Source: Purshia tridentata (Eukaryota > Streptophyta > Magnoliopsida > Rosales > Rosaceae). From it: a DNA stretch of 64,000 bases. The DNA is taken from assembly GCA_003254885.1 (NCBI GenBank), contig QANT01005115.1:62001-126000 (forward strand), in the 5' to 3' direction. Each line of letters starts with the position of its first letter. Position 1 is the first letter of the stretch. Of the stretch, positions 23,736 to 33,435 are shown piece after piece. Position numbers and translations under genes: made by a program. Under the pieces are notes generated by a model that saw nothing but the letters and a program-made list of their open reading frames with translations, was not told the origin of the DNA and ran no database searches.

Positions 23736-25147
23736 TCAAACGGAGGTAGCACAAGCAAGAGCTTGTGGGACACCAGAAATTGTGGGCTTGACATTAGAGC
23801 ATTGAGAGGTAATAGAGCCTTTGTTTCCAGTGTATTTGATATCAATGTCAGCCAACTCCACTTTATCACAAGGCAAGCCATTACTGCATACAAGCTTCAC
23901 AGCAAGTGGATCAGAAGATGTGCCCCTAATTTTCTTAAAGCTCACATTGCTGATCTTGACTTTTGATGGAACATTTTGTTTGCATTGATTATAAGGGCAG
24001 TACTGTTGGTCTATGAGGATTGGGAATTTCACATTGTTTACTACAATGTCCTCAAAGTGCATATCTGAAGCTGTACTTGCATCAGGGGAAGCAGGCCATG
24101 TTTTGATTCTGATCCCATTTTCTGTGTCTGAGATTGTGCAGTTCTTGACAAATACTCCCTCCACTGGTCCTTCCTTGGGATATCTTCCGAGGCTTCCAAT
24201 GCTTATGCCATGGCCTGGTCCACAAGTAACATTGTTCACCGTGATTTGCTTATTGCCTTCACCAATAGAAATACAATCATCCCCGGTTGCAATGTTTGTG
24301 TCAATGATGCTAATCCTAGTTGAACGCCCAACGTGGATTCCATCTGTGTTGATGCTATCTCCAGGTGCCGATACAGTGAAATGTTGGAATGTGACATTGT
24401 TACACCCCAACAGATTGACATGGAAATTCTTGCTGTCCTTCGTAGTTATGTCCTGAATTTTTGAATTTTTTACAGAGTTGAACCTGAGATTCTGCATATA
24501 ATATTATGTTGTCAGAGCATGTATTTGGTTCATTGATGAAGTGACTTGACACATTAGCTTACATGTTCAAAAACAAAGGGTAAAATTAAAATTGGCTTAC
24601 AATAATAGATTTGCAATTTGTATTTTTGTGGCAATCATTTTGACTCCAAGCAAGTTTTCCTTGGCCATCAAAAGTTCCACCACCCGATAATGTGAGCAAG
24701 TCAATGTACTCAAAAGCAACCCAAGTATCCGGTTTACTAATTTGGTTGCCGTCTTCAGGAGCCTTTAATATGCCTTGAACCTGAATCTCAATAGGACCCT
24801 TGCAAGGACCTTTGAAAGTTGCTTCTTTTAGCATGTATGTCCCTTTCGGAACAACAACTTTACCTGTCGGCGATGCACATGCATCAGTCCAAGCCTTCCC
24901 TAGGGCCTAACCCAGTACAAAAATTCAAACATTTCAATTTAGCAAACAATTCTAGAAATATCATATTGCCATTTTAATCAGAATTAATTGCATAAGCATA
25001 ATTAACGCTTACCTGGGTAATATCAGTGTCGGGCTTTCCACCATATGGTGCACTTGTCACATCAAAGTCAGCGGATTGAGCAATATTAGCTGTGGATGCT
25101 AACAAAAAGAACAAAAAAACTGCCCAGATATTCAATTTCAGACCCAT
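23736..25147 (-). CDS. exopolygalacturonase (GH28), copy PG2
   Basis: Minus-strand exons 25013-25147, 24601-24906 and 23736-24491 join to 398 residues. The first about 25 residues form a signal peptide. The catalytic set [32 protein letters not shown] and RIKTWPAS is complete, so it looks functional. Intron positions match PG1, PG3 and PG4 exactly (after the first about 45 codons and before the NLRF block). It is the only intact copy on the minus strand. A TATA box lies 85 bp upstream of the ATG and is shared with PG3 and PG4. The protein is expected to be secreted and to act on pectin. Confidence 0.94.
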
Positions 25148-25231
25148 ATTGAGTTTTCACTATATTATTTCTTTCTCTCTTTTGTTTTTGTGTGTAGGAA
25201 TGATGATGAAACTCCATTTAATTTCTGGTCA

Positions 25232-25238
25232 ATTTATA
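25232..25238 (-). promoter_or_regulatory. TATA box of PG2
   Basis: TATAAAT on the minus strand inside ACTATAAATTGACCAGAAAT, 85 bp before the start codon. The same block precedes PG3 and PG4. Confidence 0.7.
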
Positions 25239-25423
25239 GTGGAATTTGAGAGTTTGAAACCATTAAAATATTTAAACATTAATTACTAGCTATTTTAGTT
25301 TGAGTCCTTAATTAAGAAAGTGAACTACAATCAATGATAAAAATTCGGAGGCGCCCCTCCATTGGTTAATAGAATGATGGGTGGTGAACCGCATGTGTAG
25401 AAGGTACTCTATATATATATATA

Positions 25424-25824
25424 CAGGGAGGCTACACTGTGGGAATCTCACAAATTTCTAGTTTGTGGGATCTCCCTTGTGGGGCCCACACGAGTTGTTT
25501 TGTATCGATCTGAACCGTTCATTTTTTACATCTCCATTAATAGATCATCCTTGCAAAAAATTAGCCAAATCGGAAATCATTTGCCTATTTAATTTTGACC
25601 AAACAAGTAAAAGGTTTCATAAAAAATATTTGGTTGGTCCATGTGTTTGGTCAAAGTTAAATAGGCAAATGGTTTCCGATTTGGCTAATTTTTTGCAAGG
25701 ATAATCTATTAATGGAGATGTAAAAAATAAACGATTCGGATTAATACAAAACAACTCGTTTGAGCCCTACAAGAAGATTCCACAAACTAAAAATTTGTTG
25801 AATTCGCACAATGTAGCCTCCCTG
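25424..25824. mobile_element. foldback element with about 180-bp inverted arms
   Basis: The left arm runs from CAGGGAGGCTACACTGTG at 25424 to 'tgaccaaac' at 25604. The right arm runs from 'gtttggtca' at 25644 to CCTCCCTG at 25824. The arms match closely over their length, leaving a loop of about 39 bp. Both sides end in TA-rich runs, so the target-site duplication cannot be read. No transposase is present. The long inverted arms suggest a Mutator-like or foldback MITE. Confidence 0.85.
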
Positions 25825-26064
25825 TATATATATAGTGAGCAGTAAAAGGGAGATGCTGTTCCAAACTTACATAGCCTAGCCACACTTTACAAAATGGCTC
25901 TTATTAATTTTTGTTACATGGAGATATGAACACAAGCAATTCATTTAGCATTTAATAAATTAGTATTTTCTACTTCTTAATTATATCAAGTACATGAGTT
26001 AAAAACATAAGTAAATAAAGACACATGCAATATATCTTAACGTACAGAACAGTAGTATTAGTTA

Positions 26065-26310
26065 GTACAATGTGGCTTGGACCTGAAGCTCAATAGGAGA
26101 CTTCGCCAAAGCCTAGACCCAGTACTACATTCGAAAATGATCAGTTTAGAAAACAATTCATCAATTTATATTAGATTGACATGTTAATCAGAATCTCATA
26201 AGCATAATGGTTACCTGGGGTAGTATCACCGTTGGACTTACGTTGCACTTGTCACATCAAAGACATTGGATTTATGAGCTTTAGCAGTGGAAGCTAACAA
26301 ATTACAGAAC
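26065..26310 (-). pseudogene. decayed exopolygalacturonase copy
   Basis: On the minus strand, 26215-26310 resembles PG exon 1: signal-peptide tail, then the DVTSA segment and the end of exon 1 with its donor, but the stretch after it is damaged by a frameshift. 26065-26120 resembles exon 2: it jumps from the start of the exon straight to PIELQVQ, so about 100 bases are missing. Exon 3 with the whole catalytic core is absent. The DNA at 25886-26040 resembles the 3' flank of PG2, so an internal deletion removed the core. This is a host gene relic, not functional. Confidence 0.8.
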
Positions 26311-26779
26311 AAATTAATATTGCCAACATATTCAACACAAAAATAAAATTAAGCAAATATATGCAGTAGTTATCTATTTTATTATTAGTAGATCTTGAGT
26401 TTAAACTAAGAATTTTTAGATTCAGGTCAATTTGTAAGGTTTATTAGAATAAATTTTTTGGTTGAAAAAATAATTAAAGGCAACAAAATAAAATAAAAAA
26501 ATATTCCAAAAAAAGTAACCAACTTTTTCTTTTATTAATTAAAACTCAATTTTTCTTTTTCATTTACCAATTTATTATTTTTATATTTAAAAAGGCATTT
26601 TACCATGCTCGACTTGGCATGCTCTTGTTTTAATGATGGATTTTCAAAAGCTATAAACAGCTCATTTAATTACTAATTATAGGATATAGAACTTGAAACA
26701 ATCCAACTTTTTCGAAGAACCCTTTTAATAGCTAATAGTTAGCTGAATATTTTTGTGGTGTTGAGCTTTGCAATCGGAC

Positions 26780-26786
26780 TATAAAT
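26780..26786 (+). promoter_or_regulatory. TATA box of PG3
   Basis: TATAAAT inside CGGACTATAAATTGCCCTG, 85 bp before the PG3 start codon. The block is nearly identical in front of PG4. Confidence 0.75.
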
Positions 26787-26864
26787 TGCCCTGAAATCGA
26801 AATGGAGCTTCATCACCCTTCCAAACAAATACAAAACTAATAAAGTGAAAAAAAAAAAAAAAAG

Positions 26865-28277
26865 ATGGGCCTGCAAGTGGTGAATATCTTAGCCTTGCAC
26901 TTGTTTTTATTGGCTTTAGCATCCACTGCTAAATCTCATGTGTTTGATGTGACAAGTGCAAAATATGGTGCAAAGCCCGGCTCTGATATCACCCAGGTAA
27001 ATATCATTTTATGCAGTATTTCTGATCAGAACCCCAATCTCATATTTTTTGAATTCTTTGCTAAACTGAAACATTTTGGATTCATTTTTGTACAGGCCCT
27101 AGCAAAAGCTTGGATTGATGCATGTGGATCGCCATTGGCAAGTAAAGTTGTTGTTCCCAAGGGGATATTCAAGTTGAAAGAAGCAGATTTCCAAGGTCCT
27201 TGCAAGGCTCCTATTGAGCTTCAGGTCCAAGGCACAGTGCAGGCTCCACAAGACGGCAAACAACTCACCAAAAAAGATACTTGGGTTGGTTTTAACAAAA
27301 TTGACATGCTCATCATTTCAGGTGGTGGAATTTTTGATGGCCAAGGAGCACTTGCATGGAGTCAGAATGATTGCCACAAAAATAAAAATTGCCCAGCTGT
27401 CATTGTAAGCCAACTTAATCTTACCCTCCTGTTTCATCTCATGTACTGCATGTAATATGTCAATTAAGTCGCATGATCAATAGTTCAGGTTCATAGTCTG
27501 GTAAAATAACATTATGTGCAGAATTTGAGGTTCAACGCCATCACCAATTCCAAAATCTTGGACGTAACTTCAAAAGACAGCAAGAATTTCCATGTCAATG
27601 TTATTGGGTGCAAAAATGTCACATTCCAAGGGTTTACTGTCTCAGCACCCGGAAACAGTATTAACACTGATGGAATCCACATTGGGCGTTCAGTTGGGAT
27701 CAACATCACTAACACAAATATTGCAACTGGGGATGATTGTATTTCCATTGGTGATGGCAGTAAGCAAATCATAGCCACCAAAGTTACATGTGGACCAGGC
27801 CATGGCATAAGCATTGGAAGTCTTGGAAGATATCCCAATGAAGAGCCAGTGGAGGGAATCACAATAAGGAATTGCACCATCTCAAACACAGACAATGGGG
27901 TCAGAATTAAAACATGGCCTGCTTCCCCTCAACCAAGTACTGCCTCAAATATGCACTTTGAGGACATTATCATGAACAATGTGGGTAACCCCATCCTCAT
28001 AGACCAAGAGTACTGCCCTTATAATCAGTGCTCAAGAAAGGAACCATCAAAAGTTAAGATCAGCAATGTGAGCTTCAAGAACATTAGGGGCACATCTTCT
28101 AGTCAACTTGGTGTGAAGATTGCATGCAGTGCTGGCTTACCATGTGAGAAAGTGGAGTTGGCTAACATTGATCTCAAATACACCGGAAAGGAAGGTCCTA
28201 TAAGATCTCAATGCTCTCATGTCAAGCCCACACTTATTGGCATCTCGAAAGCTCTTGCTTGTGCTACTTCCGTTTGA
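26865..28277 (+). CDS. exopolygalacturonase (GH28), copy PG3
   Basis: Exons 26865-26996, 27096-27404 and 27522-28277 join to 398 residues. The signal peptide is about residues 1-23. Complete GH28 motifs are seen: [33 protein letters not shown] and RIKTWPAS. The ending ALACATSV is identical in PG2. PG3 is very close to PG4 in exon 3, so the pair probably arose by a recent duplication. The secreted product should act on pectin; a pollen role is inferred from the clade, not shown here. Confidence 0.94.
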
Positions 28278-28938
28278 TTGGATTTTTCACCTTATTATTT
28301 TGTATTATGTTTGGAAGGGTGAACTCCTGTTTGGAAGGATGTAAAACAGGATAATATAAATAAAATCAAAATATTTTTTACTTCTGTGCATTTTTTGTGA
28401 TAATATTGTGCTTCATAAAGAAATCTAATTTTTTTTTTTTGGGGCAAATAAAGCAATCTAATTTAATTGACAAGCAACATGTCTATCTTGCTAGACATGC
28501 ACGTACACCTCAAACCCAATTGGCCAATACTCTACAGGTAATTTAGTACGTAGTAACTAAATAAAACCTAACAATAAATAATCTTTTTGATACTAATCAA
28601 TGTATAACCAATTAACAACGCAATTTTAGACCTAAACACAAAATGAAGGTTGCAAGTTATTATAACATAACACAAGTTAATTAAAAGGATAACATAATTA
28701 AAGATGTATACTTAACAAGCCTCTCTTTACATACAATCTCTTCATCAAACTTAACGTACCCTGCTGTTTCTTTCCGAAAACTAATAACCTTGACATAGTC
28801 AAGATAAAGGGCCTTGTATTAATCCTCAAACAGAGTTATTTGACCTTCAATCGCACCCCAAATCCCTCACATTAATCCTCAAACAGGCCTCTCCAAATCC
28901 CTCAAATTAATTCTCAACTATGGCCTGCGCCACCCAAT

Positions 28939-29264
28939 CACTACAAACAACAACAACAAAAAAAAAAAAACTTTTATTTACGGGCTCTTTGATTACAGCA
29001 AAAAAGCTTGCAACTAATATTATGTTTAGTTACAGGCTTAGTTGTCACTAAATGTAGATCTAGATCCTCGTTGTAGCTAAAACTATAGTAACAATAGTTG
29101 TTGTAACTTAGAGCCTATTTAGTCACAGCTATGAGTTTTAGTTACAGGGTTTTTAGTTACAACAGATTAAGTCACAAAGCTTCTTGTGACTAATACATTT
29201 AGCCACAAGATTTACACTTTTAGTCAAAATTTATGTTGTGACTAAAAACTTTTATTTTGTAGTG
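28939..29264. mobile_element. CACTA-type MITE, 326 bp, with 3-bp target duplication
   Basis: The left end is CACTACAAAC and the right end ATTTTGTAGTG, an inverted match to CACTACAAAAT. Both sides are flanked by AAT (28936-28938 and 29265-29267), the 3-bp duplication expected of the CACTA (En/Spm) superfamily. The interior repeats 'gttacag' and 'ttgtgactaa' motifs in both orientations and encodes nothing. Confidence 0.85.
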
Positions 29265-29451
29265 AATCCTTATATTCTCATGCAATGACTCTAGATATAA
29301 TAATTTTGATAACTTTTGTTCTTTTGAATTAAATCCTCCATTTTTTTTTTGTGGCCGTCAAATACATATTTTGTTGATTAAATTAGGAGATACAATAAAC
29401 TGGCACAATAAGTTAGGCTTGATTGGAAATAGACTTTGTAATCTTTAAAGC

Positions 29452-29645
29452 CTTGTTTGGTGTATAAGATTAGATAGAATAGGATAAATGATAAAATCAT
29501 GTGTGTTTAAAGAAAAAAGTGAAAGATGTTTTCTTACTTGAAAGAAGAAAATGAGAATAAGATAGATTAGCTATGAGGAAAAACTTATCTCCCTTAATCC
29601 CACCATTTTAGGGGGGATTAGAAGAAATAAGTTTTTTCCTATAAT
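29452..29645. mobile_element. truncated MITE of the ThrRS-intron family
   Basis: It starts 'gccttgtttggtgta' and shares the inner order with 17958-18266: 'cttacttgaa', 'agaagaaaatg', 'ccaccatttt' and a 'ggggattagaag' run followed by 'ataagtttt'. The right inverted end is not found, so the copy is incomplete. Confidence 0.6.
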
Positions 29646-29870
29646 ATACATTGGTGCATGCCTTGCGGGTGGAGGGAAACATATGTTACAAAAAGAGGAT
29701 AAAGAAGTAATTAAGCTGCCCATGCCTTAAACGCTGGGCACGCTTTTGTTGGTGATAGATTTTCTAAAGCTAATTCTAGGATACAGAAACTGGTGAACTA
29801 CAATCCAACTTCTTTAAGGCCTCACAAACACATATCAATATTTTACTGGTGAAGAGCTTTCCATTCGGAC

Positions 29871-29877
29871 TATAAAT
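29871..29877 (+). promoter_or_regulatory. TATA box of PG4
   Basis: TATAAAT inside CGGACTATAAATTGCCCTG, 77 bp before the PG4 start codon. The block is the same as in PG3. Confidence 0.75.
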
Positions 29878-29947
29878 TGCCCTGAAATCAAATGCAATTT
29901 CATCATCCTTCCAAAAACAAACAAAATAATAAATTGAAACATTCAAG

Positions 29948-31370
29948 ATGGGTCTGAAATTGATGAATATCTTAGCATTGTTCTTGTTCTTATTGAAATT
30001 AGCATCCACAGCTAATTCCCAAGCCGGTGTGTTTCATGTGACAAGTGCAAAATATGGTGGAAGGCCCGGAGCTGATATTGCCAAGGTAATTAATATCATC
30101 TTATGCATTGCTGATCAAATTGCCAGATATTTCTTGAATTGTTTGCTAAACCGAAACATATATTTTGGGTTTTGTACCTGATTTAGGCCTTGGCGAGTGC
30201 TTGGACTGATGCATGTGCATCATCTGCCGCGAGCAAAGTTGTTGTTCCAAAGGGGATATTCAAGTTGAAAGAAGCAACTTTCAAAGGTCCTTGCAAGGCT
30301 CCTATTGAGCTTCAAGTCCAAGGCACATTGCAGGCTCCTGTAGACGGCAACCAACTCACAAAAAAGGATACTTGGATTGGTTTTGAATACATTAACAAGC
30401 TCACCTTGTCAGGTGGTGGAATTTTTTATGGCCAAGGAAAACTTGCTTGGACCCAAAATGATTGCCACAAAAACAAAAATTGCAAATCTATTGCCATTGT
30501 AAGCCAACTCAATCCTACGCTCTTGTTTGTTTCATGTATTGTATGATGTCAAGTCACCCTAGATTTATAGTCTAACAACATAACATTATGCTTGACTAAT
30601 TTGTAAATATACAGAACCTAAGGTTCAACTCCATCACCAATTCCATAGTTCGGGATGTAACTTCAAAGGACAGTAAGAATTTCCATGTCAATGTCATAGG
30701 GTGCAACAATCTCCAATTCCAACATTTTACCATCTCAGCACCTGGAAACAGCATTAACACAGATGGGATCCACATTGGGCGTTCAACTGTGATCAACATC
30801 ACAGACACAAAAATTGCAACTGGGGATGATTGCATTTCTATTGGTGATGGCAGCAAGCAAATCACAGCCACCAGAGTTACATGTGGACCAGGCCATGGCA
30901 TAAGCATTGGAAGCCTTGGAAGGTATCCCAAGGAAGAACCAGTAGCTGGAATCAGAATCAAGAACTGCACCATCTCAAACACAGATAATGGGATCAGAAT
31001 CAAAACATGGCCTGCTTCCCCTGCAGCAAGTACTGCCTCAGATATGCACTTTGAGGACATTATTATGAATAATGTGGGTAACCCAATCCTCATAGACCAA
31101 CAGTACTGCCCTTGGAATCTGTGTACACAACAAGTTCCATCAAAAGTGAAGATCAGCAATGTGAGCTTCAAGAACATTAGGGGCACATCTTCCACTCCAC
31201 TTGCTGTGAAGCTTGTATGCAGTAAAGGCTTACCATGTGACAATGTGGAATTGGCTAACATTGATCTCAAATACACCGGAAAGGAAGGCCCTCTTACCTC
31301 TCAATGCTCTAATGTCAAGCCCAAAATTACTGCTGTCCCAAGAGCTCTTGCTTGTGCTACCTCTGCTTGA
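29948..31370 (+). CDS. exopolygalacturonase (GH28), copy PG4
   Basis: Exons 29948-30085, 30187-30498 and 30615-31370 join to 401 residues with no stop. A signal peptide (about 1-24) is followed by the DVTSAKYGG-like start of the mature protein. GH28 motifs are complete: [33 protein letters not shown] and RIKTWPAS. One small oddity is FYGQGKLAW where the other copies have FDGQG, a D-to-Y change outside the catalytic core. The gene shares its promoter block and intron sites with PG2 and PG3. Confidence 0.94.
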
Positions 31371-31760
31371 TGATCTAAATAAGAAGCAGAGAAAGTACTT
31401 CATTGCTACTCATAATTTTCTGTATGTATATGTTGCAGGTGTTCTTTTTTGCTTCTGTATATGAAGTAGAAAGCACCGGTATTTTTGTTCTTTGTAAATA
31501 AATCGTATATGATCATATGTCCATTTTGTATCCCCAATGTGTGTGATCTGCTAGTTCACTAATGAATGATAAGATTATATCAAAATCCTGATCTGAGTAA
31601 TAAATGGAATTAAAACATGTACAAGATATTCTAATTAATTGCCAATCATAGTAACAAAAATAAATAAAATAATAATGCTAGATGTACCAAATGGGAGCCA
31701 TACTCAACAATCCACCAATAATGTGTGCAATTATCTTCAAGTTCTCGATCCTATTCAGCG

Positions 31761-32060
31761 CTGGTAATAGTGTGGAGCTATTTCCACCAACCACTCCAGT
31801 TTTTGTTCTGTTACCTGTCTCATGACTTCCCTTTTTGTGAGCACCAATTCGTGGTATATAAGCCATCTTGAAAGCACCTGTGCCAGCCCTGAGATGCGGT
31901 GTATATGCGCAGTTTGTGGATGCTTAACTGTTCTATAAGAACCATTCTTTTGCAGCCTAGCAGAATGAGGGAAGAAGCCAGATTTAATGCACTTCTTTTT
32001 AGTCTCAAAACCATTATTTGCTGACCCTCTCCAAGAGTCCCTCGAGCTGCTCTCTATCAT
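31761..32060 (-). pseudogene. fragment of a DEAH-box splicing helicase (PRP2/PRP22 type)
   Basis: 31761-31990 on the minus strand encodes a recognisable C-terminal block: SGFFPHSARLQKNGSYRTVK, then HPQTAHIH, GLAQVL, YHELVLT and EWLVEIAPHYYQ. This is the OB-fold region of DEAH-box spliceosomal ATPases. Just upstream (32018-32059), in another frame, is REQLEGLLERV, which belongs before it in the intact protein, so there is a frameshift or deletion between them. Helicase motifs are absent. No intron sits between the two blocks, which would fit a retrocopy. It is a dead host-gene fragment. Confidence 0.8.
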
Positions 32061-32720
32061 CCTCATCGTCGTCTTCTGCTTCCTCGCCAGCATACAAAGT
32101 TCAAACCACCAGATGCACGTACATATTGTTTCATCAGTCGATGATGAGGCCGACAATGTTCTACAAGCTTGTCCACCACGTCACCCAGTGAGGTTGCTTG
32201 TTTCGTTAGTCCAAATGTACTCAACAAGCTGAGAATATCCCACCAATGTTATCAACTCTTCAGATCGCTCTCGCTCGCCATCTTCGCTGATTAATTCCTA
32301 GGCTCTAATTTGATTCTTACAGTCGCCTCAACTTAGGCTACGTATATTAGCCTTTATTTTCCTGTGTTGTTTAGGAATACCAACAACCACCACGTGGCAG
32401 GCGCCCATTGGAAAAATGCGTACCCTTTTTCCTTGTTTTCTTTTTCTTTTTAACTTACCCTTGTTTTTTAGAATGAAAAAAAAAAAAACTTGCCTTATTG
32501 AAATCGTGTTTTCTTAATCTTAATTTTTCTTTTAAATGCAATTGGTTTCCATAAATGCGACCCTTCCCTCTCTTATAAATACATGTAGTCAACATGTTTC
32601 TTGGTCTAAAAGTTAGATACCACTTTGCATGAGAAGAACCCAGCGGTCCAAAACTCACAGTAGCGGTGGTGCATAGAGCAGAGCGCCACCAGTTCACATT
32701 CTCAAGCAAGGTCTCCAAAA

Positions 32721-32755
<35 letters not shown>

Positions 32756-33435
32756 GTGTCTACTTAAGTTTTATATACTTTAATATTTCCTCTCACCATA
32801 TGGTAGTGCAAAGAAATCAAAGCTTTACATTTTTTTGATTGCACGCTTTGAGGGTAATAGACTGGCTTCTCTTTTTTTGGGAGGCTTCTTCATATCCACC
32901 AATATAGAACTGAAACGGTGAAAGATATTAGTATTGGAATGACAAACCATGTGGTGCATTCTTAGAATTAATTTTTGCTGCAATATGCTTCCCAGGAATT
33001 TTCTTGAACTCGGATGGGTGCAGTTGGTTACTTGTTTTGGTTAAAGCGTTATTACATGCAAATCAGCATATTGTATTGTTTTGTCATATGAACATAAATC
33101 GACACAACTATTAGAATCAAATTTGTGACTAATTAACTTTGTTTCTCTGAATTGGTTTATTCTTTTCTTGTTGTCTTTCTCTTTCTGTGCATTCTAAATA
33201 AGCAATTCCTTCAATTTATATTTTTCTTCTCTGCAAAATTTTTTTGCAATTCTTCCACCTTTCTATTCTAGAAGCATTATAGGTTCTGTTTATCTGTGGT
33301 ACTAAATAACTTATGTACATTCTACTACTGGAATTGTAAAATGATTACCTTATCTGGAATTGTAATGCAGGTTACTGGAGATTGGTGATTAACTAAATAT
33401 ATTGGAGCATCTGTTTTGCTAGGAGAGAATTGCAA
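32061..33435 (+). promoter_or_regulatory. GEX1 promoter and probable split leader
   Basis: TATAAAT at 32574-32580 could be the core promoter. A first leader exon may end near 32709 (AAG/GTCTCC) and rejoin after the acceptor at about 33370 (TAATGCAG/GTTACTGG). A CT microsatellite lies at 32725-32752. The rest is AT-rich without coding signals. The leader model is tentative. Confidence 0.35.

Larger units (their letters stand above)
28278..29947. other. spacer between PG3 and PG4
   Basis: It holds the PG3 3' region, a CACTA-type MITE (28939-29264), a partial copy of the ThrRS-intron MITE (about 29452-29645) and the PG4 promoter. No further gene is seen. Confidence 0.55.

Noticed and set aside
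31755-32156. 133-codon ORF as an intact gene
   Set aside because: Only its C-terminal part matches a DEAH helicase, the preceding helicase segment is in another frame, and no helicase motifs exist.
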